The notes under the pieces were generated by a model, which ran no database searches, was not told the origin of the DNA, and saw only the letters and a program-made list of their open reading frames with translations. DNA of 39,059 nt from positions 1-39,059 of IMG/VR virus record IMGVR_UViG_3300038701_001780; one strand, 5' to 3'. A program made the position numbers and the translations under genes. Source of the stretch: a virus. Shown one piece after another: positions 12,926 to 19,933 of the stretch (position 1 is the stretch's first letter; every line of letters begins with the position of its first letter).

Positions 12926-14142
12926 ACGAGCAAAGAGTCATCGGCATTATTGCCAACAACCCTGACCAGTTCGTTATCGCTCGTGACCTGCTGAACGAAT
13001 ACGACTTCACAGAGCGTCAAGCGCAAGCCTGTTGGCGAGTGATGGAGCAATTGCACGATAAGGGCATCCCGACTGCCACGGTTTACCTGATCAAGGAGAT
13101 GGACGAGTACAGCGCCGAATGGCTGGACACGGTACGCGAACAGGTCTTTGGTGGCGATGTGTTGCCATTTTGCAAGGCCATGCTTGCCGACAAGCGCCGA
13201 GGCGAACTGATGCAAGCTATCTCCGAAGCGCCTTACGAGGACAACCCCGCTGAGTTTCTGGAATCTGCCATCAACCGTTACCGCGATGTGAATGCTGGCA
13301 AGTCTCAGACATTCCGTGAGCTTATTACCAAGACCGTTGACCGCATCGAGGCGATTAGCGAGGGCGGTAGCGGCATTATGACCGGCTTCAAGTGCATTGA
13401 CCGTCAGACAGGCGGATTGCAGACAAAACGAACAATGGTGATTGCAGCCCGCACCGGCGTAGGTAAAACCGCACTGACAAATCAGATCGCGCTAAGCATG
13501 GCGAGAAATGGCACATCAGTGGGCGTTTGCAGCCTGGAAATGGGCGATGACGAGCTGGGCTTCCGCGCTATTGCTCACGCCACCAAAGCATCGCTGGGCG
13601 GCTTGTATCGGGCCGAGGATTACGCGCTTGAAGATATGAGCAAGGGCATGGCTGTCACCAAGCTGGCTGACTGGCCTTTGCATTTCAACGTGGACGAATA
13701 CCGCCTAAGCGACATATCTAACCAGATTCGCCTATGGGTGAAGCGTGATGGCGTGCAAGTCGTTGTGGTTGACCATATCGGCCTTGTGGAGGTGCCAGCG
13801 GCTACCAGCGCCAATGAGCGGCTTGGCATGGTGACGCGGCAGATGAAGAAGCTCAGCAAGGATTTAGATATTCCGATCATCCTTGTATCACAGCTTAACC
13901 GAGGCAATGAGAAAGAAAACCGCAGGCCACGACTCTCAGACTTGCGCGACTCAGGAAGTATCGAACAGGACGCCGATATGGTGCTACTGATGCATAAGCT
14001 GGTTGACGAGAACGGCGCTTATGTGGCGCACGACTTCAACATGGCAAAGAACCGTCAGGGGCCGACTGGCCCACTGGATGCTCGAATCACCTTCAACGGC
14101 ACAACTCAGACGTTCAGCGAGGAATTAAGAGATGGGTACTGA
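12922..14142 (+). CDS. DnaB-like replicative helicase
   Basis: 406 residues from the ATG at 12922, which overlaps the initiator stop. The N-terminal domain (about 1-125) is followed by a RecA-type ATPase: Walker A RTGVGKTALTNQIA, Walker B VQVVVVDHIGLV, then ILVSQLNRGNEKENRRPRLS and DLRDSGSIEQDADMVLL, all typical of DnaB. It would be loaded at the origin by the initiator and drive the fork. It is shorter than host DnaB, as phage copies often are. Confidence 0.92.
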   Translation: MNEQRVIGIIANNPDQFVIARDLLNEYDFTERQAQACWRVMEQLHDKGIPTATVYLIKEMDEYSAEWLDTVREQVFGGDVLPFCKAMLADKRRGELMQAISEAPYEDNPAEFLESAINRYRDVNAGKSQTFRELITKTVDRIEAISEGGSGIMTGFKCIDRQTGGLQTKRTMVIAARTGVGKTALTNQIALSMARNGTSVGVCSLEMGDDELGFRAIAHATKASLGGLYRAEDYALEDMSKGMAVTKLADWPLHFNVDEYRLSDISNQIRLWVKRDGVQVVVVDHIGLVEVPAATSANERLGMVTRQMKKLSKDLDIPIILVSQLNRGNEKENRRPRLSDLRDSGSIEQDADMVLLMHKLVDENGAYVAHDFNMAKNRQGPTGPLDARITFNGTTQTFSEELRDGY

Positions 14143-14584
14143 AAGCAATAAGTCAATCATGAAGAAGTGGGGCGCAGTGTTCGTCACCCTTCTCATACTG
14201 CTTTGGGCTGCTTTAATCCTGCTGGTATCCAAGCCAGCAAATGCAAACGAAGCCAGAGAGCAGGCCTTGTGCGTCACTGAGAAATTCATGGCGCAAAGCA
14301 TTCAGATCTTCCGTATCTCACAGCGCCCGACACTGGCTGAGTACCAGGAAGAAATTGAGAAGCGCGCCAATTTCGGCAAGCCAACAGGCCACGCTAAAAC
14401 GCCAGAGCAAATCGCCATCAAAGACAAGTTTTGGCGGAAGAATATCAAGATGGCGGCGAAGGTATACGAGCTTCCGGTGGGCTGGAGTCCTGAGTATGTC
14501 GGTAACTTCATGCTCAAGGTCTGTCAGTGGGAGTTTCAGATTAACAGGCTGCGCGAGGAAGGCGTGCAGAAGTTTGACGTATGA
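14132..14584 (+). CDS. Membrane-anchored or secreted hypothetical protein
   Basis: 150 residues. An N-terminal hydrophobic segment (about residues 12-32, WGAVFVTLLILLWAALILLV) is followed by an ANANEAREQALC-type sequence that could be cleaved or leave an anchored protein. The rest is basic and helical (EEIEKRANFGK, FWRKNIKMAAKVYEL). Two cysteines (ALCVTE and KVCQWE) could form a disulfide outside the cytoplasm. The start overlaps the helicase stop and the stop overlaps the methyltransferase start. Family unknown. Confidence 0.6.
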   Translation: MGTESNKSIMKKWGAVFVTLLILLWAALILLVSKPANANEAREQALCVTEKFMAQSIQIFRISQRPTLAEYQEEIEKRANFGKPTGHAKTPEQIAIKDKFWRKNIKMAAKVYELPVGWSPEYVGNFMLKVCQWEFQINRLREEGVQKFDV

Positions 14585-16347
14585 CAGCTTACTACAACGA
14601 ATTTGACCCTAACGCGGCTGCATGGTTACGGCAGTTGATTGAAATGGATTTGATAGCACCTGGAGAAGTTGATGAAAGAAGCATTACAGATGTCACTGCC
14701 GCTGACCTTCGAGGATTTACACAGCACCATTTCTTCGCAGGGATCGGGGTCTGGTCATATTCACTTAGACGGGCCGGATGGACAGATGATTTGCCTGTCT
14801 GTACTGCCAGCTTGCCCTGCCAGCCGTTTAGCGCCGCTGGCAAAAGAAAAGGCAAAGACGACGAGCGACACCTCTTGCCCCACTTCCTCAATCTCGTCAA
14901 AGAGTGCGACTTTCCAATCATTATCGGAGAGCAAGTCCCAGGTGCAATTAAATCAGGATGGATACGAGGTGAAGATGAAGGTTTGCACCAGATGCGACAA
15001 GCAGAAGCCTATCTCAGAGTTCTCTCAGAATTACAAAGGGATGGTGGCGAAACTTTGTATGAGTTGCAACAAGAAAGCCAGAGAGCAGAAACGCAAGAGA
15101 AAGGAAAAGTCTGCATCAGAGTTCAAGGATTGGAGGATGATAAACCGTGGCTCGGCGCTGAGGAGTGTTGCTGTCAACAGGGCCAAGCAGAGAGGTCTGG
15201 AGTCGGACATAACGGCAGAGTGGGTTCAGCAGAAGATAGACGCTGGATTATGCGAAGTCACTGGGATTCAGTTCGATCTCAATACGCCGAGGGCTTGGAA
15301 TACTCCATCATTGGATCGGATAGACAATTCGATTGGGTATATGAAGAGCAACACGAGAGTAGTTATTTATGCTCTGAATGTGATGAAGAACACTTGGGAC
15401 GATCAGAAGATTGTCGAGGTTTCCAATGGAATCCTGAGCAAGCGGAGAGAGAAATCAACAGAGTTCACGATGAACTTAGGCGAAAAATTGAAGCAAAAGC
15501 TCAACAAGGATGGCTTGACGATTTATACGATGAAATGGAGCAGCAAGGTTACACCTGCGGGTCGTCCGTACTTACAGCAGCAGGCGCGGGCGCCCCGCAT
15601 ATCCGTCAAAGAATCTACTGGACAGCAGCACGGCTGGCCCACACCGATGGCTTGCGACAGCAGGGGAAGTGCGGGAGCGGAGGCGAGGAAGAAAGAGTTG
15701 CCGAATGTGGCGAAATTGTCGGGATGGCCAACAGTGACCCAGCAGGACAACCCACAAGTCAGGGGCGAGGGCAAGGCTATTGGCACGAGTCGGGGTACAA
15801 CGCTGGGCGGTGCGGCAAGAGTGGCAGGATGGGCGACACCGAACACAATGGACACGCTGCCAGCGAGAAGTCAGGAAGCAATGGCAAGACAGTTTCAGAA
15901 TGCGAGGCCTGGCAGGACGGCGCCAGCGAATCTGAGAGAGCAGGTCCATCCAGAGTTATACCCGCAATCATTGGCGGGATGGGTGACACCGAAAACGCCA
16001 ACAGGTGGCCCGAACCACAACAGCCCACAAGTGATAGCTGGGAATCACGGCATCAATCTGGAGGGCCAGGCGAACATATCGAGTGGCTCTACTGCCGAGA
16101 CGAAAAATATCGGCCAATTAAATCCGGCATTGCCCCGCTGGTTGATGGGTCTGCCAGAGGCATGGTGCATAGCGGCCATAATCGCATACAGGAATTTAGC
16201 AGCCTCAACTCCATTCAGAAACAAGAAATTATACAAGGCGCAAACGAAACAAGTGAAGCGCGGGTGATGAGGCTGAAAGGCTACGGCAATGCTATTCAGG
16301 CTGATGTGGCCACCGAGTTTATCAGCGCCGTGATGGAGTGCTTATGA
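14581..16347 (+). CDS. DNA cytosine-5 methyltransferase, interrupted by in-frame insertion
   Basis: 588 residues. Motif I is HHFFAGIGVWSYSLRRAGW, catalytic motif IV is ASLPCQPFSAAGK, motif VI has GEQV, motif VIII is APHIRQRIYW, and motif X is RLKGYGNAIQADVATEFI. It would methylate phage or host DNA at an unknown site, possibly as protection from restriction. Between motifs VI and VIII, about 184 residues (from GW at 14961 to GW at 15513) are unlike any methyltransferase. Joining the flanks restores EQVPGAIKSGW-LDDLYDEM. A second long frame overlaps nearly all of it. Confidence 0.85.
   Translation: MTAYYNEFDPNAAAWLRQLIEMDLIAPGEVDERSITDVTAADLRGFTQHHFFAGIGVWSYSLRRAGWTDDLPVCTASLPCQPFSAAGKRKGKDDERHLLPHFLNLVKECDFPIIIGEQVPGAIKSGWIRGEDEGLHQMRQAEAYLRVLSELQRDGGETLYELQQESQRAETQEKGKVCIRVQGLEDDKPWLGAEECCCQQGQAERSGVGHNGRVGSAEDRRWIMRSHWDSVRSQYAEGLEYSIIGSDRQFDWVYEEQHESSYLCSECDEEHLGRSEDCRGFQWNPEQAEREINRVHDELRRKIEAKAQQGWLDDLYDEMEQQGYTCGSSVLTAAGAGAPHIRQRIYWTAARLAHTDGLRQQGKCGSGGEEERVAECGEIVGMANSDPAGQPTSQGRGQGYWHESGYNAGRCGKSGRMGDTEHNGHAASEKSGSNGKTVSECEAWQDGASESERAGPSRVIPAIIGGMGDTENANRWPEPQQPTSDSWESRHQSGGPGEHIEWLYCRDEKYRPIKSGIAPLVDGSARGMVHSGHNRIQEFSSLNSIQKQEIIQGANETSEARVMRLKGYGNAIQADVATEFISAVMECL
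14672..16267 (+). CDS. Overprinted protein in +1 frame of methyltransferase, with HNH-like module
   Basis: 531 residues from the ATG at 14672, with GGAG six bases upstream. The outer parts look like a phage family coded across C5-methyltransferase genes: SLPLTFEDLHSTISSQGSGS, LTIYTMKWSSKVTPAGRPYL, repeated GWPTP/GWATP boxes, and QLNPALPRWLMGLPEAW near the end. The middle (about residues 101-285) is an HNH-like nuclease: CTRC...CMSC zinc knuckles, CEVTGIQFD and TPSLDRIDNSIGYMKSN. The function of the outer part is unknown. Translation is inferred, not shown. Confidence 0.6.
   Translation: MKEALQMSLPLTFEDLHSTISSQGSGSGHIHLDGPDGQMICLSVLPACPASRLAPLAKEKAKTTSDTSCPTSSISSKSATFQSLSESKSQVQLNQDGYEVKMKVCTRCDKQKPISEFSQNYKGMVAKLCMSCNKKAREQKRKRKEKSASEFKDWRMINRGSALRSVAVNRAKQRGLESDITAEWVQQKIDAGLCEVTGIQFDLNTPRAWNTPSLDRIDNSIGYMKSNTRVVIYALNVMKNTWDDQKIVEVSNGILSKRREKSTEFTMNLGEKLKQKLNKDGLTIYTMKWSSKVTPAGRPYLQQQARAPRISVKESTGQQHGWPTPMACDSRGSAGAEARKKELPNVAKLSGWPTVTQQDNPQVRGEGKAIGTSRGTTLGGAARVAGWATPNTMDTLPARSQEAMARQFQNARPGRTAPANLREQVHPELYPQSLAGWVTPKTPTGGPNHNSPQVIAGNHGINLEGQANISSGSTAETKNIGQLNPALPRWLMGLPEAWCIAAIIAYRNLAASTPFRNKKLYKAQTKQVKRG
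14955..15513 (+). mobile_element. 552-bp HNH-bearing insertion in both overlapping genes
   Basis: AGGATGG occurs at 14955-14961 and again at 15507-15513, exactly 552 bp (184 codons) apart. Excising one unit restores a normal methyltransferase and a normal second frame. An HNH-like frame begins at the ATG at 14975 with GAGG five bases upstream, so the element has its own start, but it has no stop and reads on into the second frame. It looks like homing of an HNH gene without an intron. Confidence 0.65.
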
Positions 16348-16445
16348 CCTTAATCCAAACCCTAGCCCTACTAATCCGCATAGAGTTCAGCCTGATTTTC
16401 GGCATCAACATTCTGTTCGGTTTGCTTGCGGTGGTGATGGCATGA
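16344..16445 (+). CDS. Very small membrane protein
   Basis: 33 residues starting MTLIQTLALLIRIEFSLIFG, nearly all one membrane helix. Its ATG overlaps the methyltransferase stop (ATGA) and its stop overlaps the next ATG, with GGAG five bases upstream. The double overlap is strong evidence of coupled translation for so small a gene. Role unknown. Confidence 0.5.
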   Translation: MTLIQTLALLIRIEFSLIFGINILFGLLAVVMA

Positions 16446-16744
16446 CACGCAGCGACCAACAAAATAAATCAATTCACGTCTACTGCGAAGAACTAGCAAA
16501 CAAGTTCAACGAGGCAGGTCTTGATGCCAGAAAGGTGCTTAAGCCAGATGTTCACATTCCCTGGAATAAAGAAATGGTGAAGCGCCTTATCTGGAAGCCT
16601 GTTCAGGATGCAATGTTCGACAAGTACAGCACCACCAAGCTGAGCAGAACAGAGGTTAGCGAGGTGTACGAAGTATTAAACCGGCACACGGCAGAGCGTT
16701 TTGGGATATCGGTGCCGTTTCCAACAAAAGAGGAAAAGCTATGA
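16442..16744 (+). CDS. Conserved nin-region phage protein
   Basis: 100 residues. The pattern 'DQQNKSIHVYCEELANKFNE', 'LKPDVHIPWNKEMVKRLIWK', 'STTKLSRTEVSEVYEVLNRH' and FGISVPFP is common in temperate phages between replication and late genes. Function unknown; it is often placed beside recombination nucleases. Start and stop overlap both neighbours. Confidence 0.75.
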   Translation: MTRSDQQNKSIHVYCEELANKFNEAGLDARKVLKPDVHIPWNKEMVKRLIWKPVQDAMFDKYSTTKLSRTEVSEVYEVLNRHTAERFGISVPFPTKEEKL

Positions 16745-16932
16745 AAGATGCATTTGATGTAATGGGTTTTGTGGGGATGTTATCGCTGATTTTAGTGCCG
16801 ATTGCGGCTTGGTTGACGCACGTTATTTATTGCCTTTCAGCAGCAAAATATGTGCTGCTTTTGGCGGGTGGAATTGTTGCTCCAATCGGTGTTATTCACG
16901 GTGTAGGTATCTGGTTCGGCGCAGGCTGGTAA
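16741..16932 (+). CDS. Small membrane protein, two segments
   Basis: 63 residues. Two or more hydrophobic segments (about residues 8-29 and 37-60, LLLAGGIVAPIGVIHGVGIW). The start overlaps the previous stop (ATGA) and the stop overlaps the next ATG. It is similar in type to small inner-membrane proteins found in nin regions; function unknown. Early placement argues against a lysis holin. Confidence 0.55.
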   Translation: MKDAFDVMGFVGMLSLILVPIAAWLTHVIYCLSAAKYVLLLAGGIVAPIGVIHGVGIWFGAGW

Positions 16933-17192
16933 TGAGAAAAGCAGAGCGCGAACACTTAAACAAAGTATCAAGCCTACCTTGCTGTTTGTGCGGTGATGTT
17001 CCGACAGAAGTACACCATCTGCGAGAGGGTCAAGGCATGGCGCAGCGCGCTCAGCACTTCCTTGTTATCCCGTTATGCCCTAGCTGTCACAGAGGGCCAC
17101 AAGGCGCACACGGTGACAAGACGATGTTTCGCATTATGAAAAAGGACGAGCTTGATTTGCTGGCTGAAACGATGGAAGCGGTATATGGCTGA
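16932..17192 (+). CDS. HNH-family nuclease, Ref/RecA-dependent nuclease-like
   Basis: 86 residues from the ATG at 16932; the longer upstream frame is a shadow of the membrane gene. Zinc and HNH residues: CCLCGDVPTEVHHLREGQGM, then PLCPSCHRGPQGAHGDKT. The PxEVHH...G.GMAQ...VPLCxxCHxG arrangement resembles the P1 Ref group of RecA-dependent nucleases and NinG-type proteins. It probably cuts recombination or ssDNA structures. At this size it is little more than the core domain. Confidence 0.75.
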   Translation: MRKAEREHLNKVSSLPCCLCGDVPTEVHHLREGQGMAQRAQHFLVIPLCPSCHRGPQGAHGDKTMFRIMKKDELDLLAETMEAVYG

Positions 17193-17277
17193 GTCTCAGG
17201 GCGTCATCAACGGACAAGTCACCAAGCTAGCCAATCAACCAGAAAAGCTAGCTGAGTACATGAAAGACAAAACATAA
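17185..17277 (+). CDS. Possible 30-residue protein
   Basis: A short frame overlapping the end of the HNH gene by 8 bases: MAESQGVINGQVTKLANQPE plus ten residues. GGAAG lies upstream. It is polar and helical. Coding is uncertain; the remaining 65 bases before the next start show nothing else. Confidence 0.3.
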   Translation: MAESQGVINGQVTKLANQPEKLAEYMKDKT

Positions 17278-17335
17278 GAGCAGAAGCGGCAGGCAAGAAG
17301 TCATTTGAAAACAGTCAAGGCATTAAAGGCGAAAA

Positions 17336-17638
17336 GTGAAAAATGAAAGTGGTGATCGAACTCCCTTATCCACTGCCAACATGGAACCGGCTGCTGGCAA
17401 TGAATCCGTGGCAAAGAAAGAAATGCCGCGATTTGATTCACCAGTCACTATCCACGTTATCAGTTATCGAAAGCGGAAACACGACCCCGACGGTATTAGC
17501 GCCAAAGCCGTTTTGGATGGAATTGTACGGGCAGGAATACTTGCAGACGATTCGTGGGAGCAAGTCAAAAGTATCACCTTTGAAAGCCGGAAAGCGCAAG
17601 ACGAAGAAAAGACATTTATCAAGATAGGGAAAGCGTGA
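17336..17638 (+). CDS. RusA-like C-terminal segment in the -1 frame
   Basis: An open frame of 100 residues from GTG. Its second half (SYRKRKHDPDGISAKAVLDG, then IVRAGILADDSWEQVKS) is the DxD-bearing core of RusA-type Holliday-junction resolvases. The first half is unlike RusA, whereas the overlapping frame at 17343 begins with a RusA-like N-terminus. Either a -1 shift joins them, near CAAAGAAAGAAA at 17410-17421, or two proteins are coded. It would resolve junctions made by the recombination genes. Confidence 0.55.
   Translation: MKNESGDRTPLSTANMEPAAGNESVAKKEMPRFDSPVTIHVISYRKRKHDPDGISAKAVLDGIVRAGILADDSWEQVKSITFESRKAQDEEKTFIKIGKA
17343..17627 (+). CDS. Overlapping frame with RusA-like N-terminus
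   Basis: 94 residues. It starts MKVVIELPYPLPTWNRLLAM and NPWQRKKCRDLIHQ, resembling the N-terminus of RusA-type proteins and also of a small basic phage family with this beginning. The tail is highly basic (SKSKVSPLKAGKRKTKKRHL). It shares almost its whole length with the frame at 17336-17638. Which frame is translated, or whether a frameshift joins them, cannot be settled here. Confidence 0.5.
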   Translation: MKVVIELPYPLPTWNRLLAMNPWQRKKCRDLIHQSLSTLSVIESGNTTPTVLAPKPFWMELYGQEYLQTIRGSKSKVSPLKAGKRKTKKRHLSR

Positions 17639-18834
17639 TGATTGATGACAAGGCATTTTACGAGGCACTGCTGCCATTTGCCGATGAGGGCGCACAAAAG
17701 GCGGCTATCGAGGCACGGATGCAGACTGCCAGCAACACGCAGGCGGCAACCCTGCTCGGCAAAAGCAGGCGGTCAGTGGATAAGGCCATCAAGCGGGTTC
17801 AGGTTAAAGCATCCAGTAAAGGGGTTGATCCTGAGCACGGCTTAAACCGGCCAGGCGGTCATTCTTTTGCCCTAAAAAAGCACAGCGATTTCGTCAACGA
17901 AGAAACCGGCGAACTGTCACGGCGCTGGTATATCTACGAACAGGACAAGCTACAGGCATACGAGGCATGGAAAACGGCAATTGATGAAGTCGTGGAGAAT
18001 ATGCCTCTCATCCCCAGCATCAAGAAAAGCAAAAAGAACTATGACGCCGACCTGCTGACTTGCTACACCATCACGGACTTTCATTTAGGCATGTACTCCT
18101 GGTCAGCAGAAACCGGCGACGACTGGGATGTAGAGATAGCCGATAAAGTCCTCATTAATGCTGTCACTCACATGATGCAAGGCTCACCGGATAGCGAGAT
18201 GGGGCTGCTGAATATTCAGGGTGACTTCCTGCACTGGGACGGCCTTGAAGCGGTCACACCTACCAACCGGCATGTGCTGGACGCTGACACACGCTTTCCC
18301 AAGCTTTGCATGTTGGCTATTAGCGTGCTGATTAAGGTTGTCGGGATGCTGCTCAAAAAGCATAAGACGGTCAGAGTCATTATCGTTGAGGGTAATCACG
18401 ATCTGGCTGGCTCAGTCTGGTTAATGGCGGCACTACTCCATGTTTACCAAAGCAACAGCCGTGTGACCGTCGATGATACAGCTTTCCCCTTCTACGCTTA
18501 TCTGCACGGTGAAATCATGATCGGATTCCACCACGGCCATAAGGTCAAAAACAGCAGCCTACCAGCCTTGTTTGCCTCAGAGCCACGCTATCGGGAAATG
18601 TGGGGCAAGGCTAAATACACCTTCATTCATACCGGACACTATCACCACGCAGAGCAGGACGTGTCAGAGGGCGGCGGTGCCATTGTGGAGCGACATCCCA
18701 CCCTGTCCGGCAGAGACGCTCACGCAGCACGAGGCGGCTATGTGTCATGGCGTGCGGCTAAGGCGATTACCTATCACAAGACAAAAGGCGAATGGCTGCG
18801 TGTAGTGGCTATTCCACAACTGGAGGCGGCGTGA
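17638..18834 (+). CDS. Calcineurin-like metallophosphoesterase with N-terminal HTH
   Basis: 398 residues from the ATG at 17638. Residues about 18-55 look like a helix-turn-helix (QTASNTQAATLLGKSRRSVD). The metallophosphoesterase motifs are complete: ITDFHLGMYSW (D-x-H), IQGDFLHWDG (GD), VEGNHDLAG (GNH), GFHHGHK and HTGHYHHAEQ (GHxH). Substrate unknown; phage copies are thought to act on DNA ends or nucleotides. It sits in the right early operon between RusA-like frames and small genes. Confidence 0.85.
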   Translation: MIDDKAFYEALLPFADEGAQKAAIEARMQTASNTQAATLLGKSRRSVDKAIKRVQVKASSKGVDPEHGLNRPGGHSFALKKHSDFVNEETGELSRRWYIYEQDKLQAYEAWKTAIDEVVENMPLIPSIKKSKKNYDADLLTCYTITDFHLGMYSWSAETGDDWDVEIADKVLINAVTHMMQGSPDSEMGLLNIQGDFLHWDGLEAVTPTNRHVLDADTRFPKLCMLAISVLIKVVGMLLKKHKTVRVIIVEGNHDLAGSVWLMAALLHVYQSNSRVTVDDTAFPFYAYLHGEIMIGFHHGHKVKNSSLPALFASEPRYREMWGKAKYTFIHTGHYHHAEQDVSEGGGAIVERHPTLSGRDAHAARGGYVSWRAAKAITYHKTKGEWLRVVAIPQLEAA

Positions 18835-19067
18835 TGAATGACAGAAACCCAGTATTCGACTGCCCCACGGCAGACAAGGTTAACAGGGACGCAATCTGGC
18901 ATGAGATTGCAGAGCAAACACTGGCAAAGCAAGCCAGAGAAATGACGGTAAACGACCACAACGCCATCAGACAGGAAGCCAACGAAGATGCCGACAGGGA
19001 GTTAACCAAGCGGCAATACCTGGAAATGGCGCAGCACTACATAAGCAAAGCAATGGAGGTTGAGTGA
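18834..19067 (+). CDS. Hypothetical small early protein
   Basis: 77 residues from the ATG at 18834, which overlaps the phosphoesterase stop. It starts MNDRNPVFDCPTADKVNRDA and is acidic and helical (ELTKRQYLEMAQHYISKAME). The longer upstream frame is a shadow. No family recognised. Confidence 0.55.
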   Translation: MNDRNPVFDCPTADKVNRDAIWHEIAEQTLAKQAREMTVNDHNAIRQEANEDADRELTKRQYLEMAQHYISKAMEVE

Positions 19068-19255
19068 TGACCCATAAGAAAAGCTGGCAAAGGCCATTAA
19101 GCGTCACACAAGAGCATTTCGATAGCGAGTATGACAGGATATTTAAAAAGCCAAAAGATGCACTAGCAGGCAACGGCGATACCTTTGAAGAAAAAGTCAG
19201 CTTGTCAGATGAAATGCGGCTGCATCAGGAAAAGCATAAGCCGGAGCAACAATGA
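19067..19255 (+). CDS. Hypothetical small early protein
   Basis: 62 residues from the ATG at 19067, immediately after and overlapping the previous stop. It starts MTHKKSWQRPLSVTQEHFDS; charged, no membrane segment. The tail SLSDEMRLHQEKHKPEQQ is helical. It ends overlapping the next ATG by 4 bases, so it belongs to a coupled chain of early genes. Confidence 0.55.
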   Translation: MTHKKSWQRPLSVTQEHFDSEYDRIFKKPKDALAGNGDTFEEKVSLSDEMRLHQEKHKPEQQ

Positions 19256-19650
19256 GCAGACGCGAAGCACAGCAGAGATTTAAGGTCATCAGCAGCATGA
19301 TTCGCCCTGAGTTTCCAGCGACACCGGAAGGGCAGTTGTTTGCTGGCGTGGTGTTGCAGGCGATTGAGGATGTGATGGTTCCCAGCAGCAAGGGCGCAGC
19401 GCCGCAAGACAGGCCCAACGCCTTTCGATACCTGGCGGGCGATATGTGGCACGCACATAAAGCCGGAGTCGATCCAGATTGGATTCGTGAGATTTTATTC
19501 AGAGTGGGGTTCCCCGATGATACATGCGCAGAGAGTGGACGGCACAACAACACAGGACACGCAAAAGCAAAAGCGAGAAAGAGCCGATTACTGGCTCAAG
19601 CGGTGGGCTATGCTCGTCAGAAAAGGACTGCCACCGCTGGGCTATCCTAA
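19252..19650 (+). CDS. Hypothetical protein upstream of late regulator
   Basis: 132 residues. The first 90 look conserved in style: QLFAGVVLQAIEDVMV, RYLAGDMWHAHKAGVDPDWI, REILFRVGF, a helical module seen in phage proteins before Q-like genes. The last 40 residues are basic and overlap the Q-like gene in another frame, so the tail may be poorly constrained. Function unknown. Confidence 0.6.
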   Translation: MSRREAQQRFKVISSMIRPEFPATPEGQLFAGVVLQAIEDVMVPSSKGAAPQDRPNAFRYLAGDMWHAHKAGVDPDWIREILFRVGFPDDTCAESGRHNNTGHAKAKARKSRLLAQAVGYARQKRTATAGLS

Positions 19651-19897
19651 GCAGTCTCCAGAGCAGGAGCGGGTCCGAGGCATCGACACCCGCGAGGTGC
19701 AAACGACCTGGGTTGATGAGCTGGTTTTTAATACAGTCAACAGTCTACACCCGAAGGTGAAGCGTATCGTTAACCAGTACTGGCTTTACGATCACTCTAT
19801 GGCGCAGATTGCTATCAAAGAAGGGTTGTCCAAAAGCGGTGTAAAATGGCGTATAGATGCGGTTAAAGAGAAGATAGCGCGGGAGTGTGATTTATAA
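19517..19897 (+). CDS. Q-like late gene regulator
   Basis: 126 residues from the ATG at 19517; an in-frame GTG at 19487 is possible. It has ADYWLKRWAMLVRKGLPPLG followed by a sigma-region-4-like helix-turn-helix (VNSLHPKVKRIVNQYWLYDH, SMAQIAIKEGLSKSGVKWRI). This is the pattern of phage antitermination/late activator proteins. It is the last gene of the early operon and sits directly before the late promoter and terminator, where lambda Q sits. It should permit read-through of the terminator at 20125-20180. Confidence 0.7.
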   Translation: MIHAQRVDGTTTQDTQKQKRERADYWLKRWAMLVRKGLPPLGYPKQSPEQERVRGIDTREVQTTWVDELVFNTVNSLHPKVKRIVNQYWLYDHSMAQIAIKEGLSKSGVKWRIDAVKEKIARECDL

Positions 19898-19898
19898 C

Positions 19899-19927
19899 TT
19901 GCAAAACCTGCACGATTTTGGTATAAA
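19899..19927 (+). promoter_or_regulatory. Late promoter, PR'-like
   Basis: TTGCAA (19899-19904), 17-base spacer, TATAAA (19922-19927). It starts two bases after the Q-like gene stop and points to the late genes. Transcription would start near 19934. Confidence 0.75.
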
Positions 19928-19933
19928 TGCATT

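Noticed and set aside
14961-15513. Intein in the second methyltransferase frame
   Set aside because: No Cys/Ser start, no splicing blocks and no His-Asn end; the insert reads as an HNH-like gene.
15523-16028. Three open frames on the - strand under the methyltransferase
   Set aside because: They have no ribosome sites or recognisable motifs and are explained by the biased composition of the two + strand frames.
16344-16932. Second holin pair in the early operon
   Set aside because: The small membrane proteins are coded with early genes and far from the lysis set, so a holin call is not supported.
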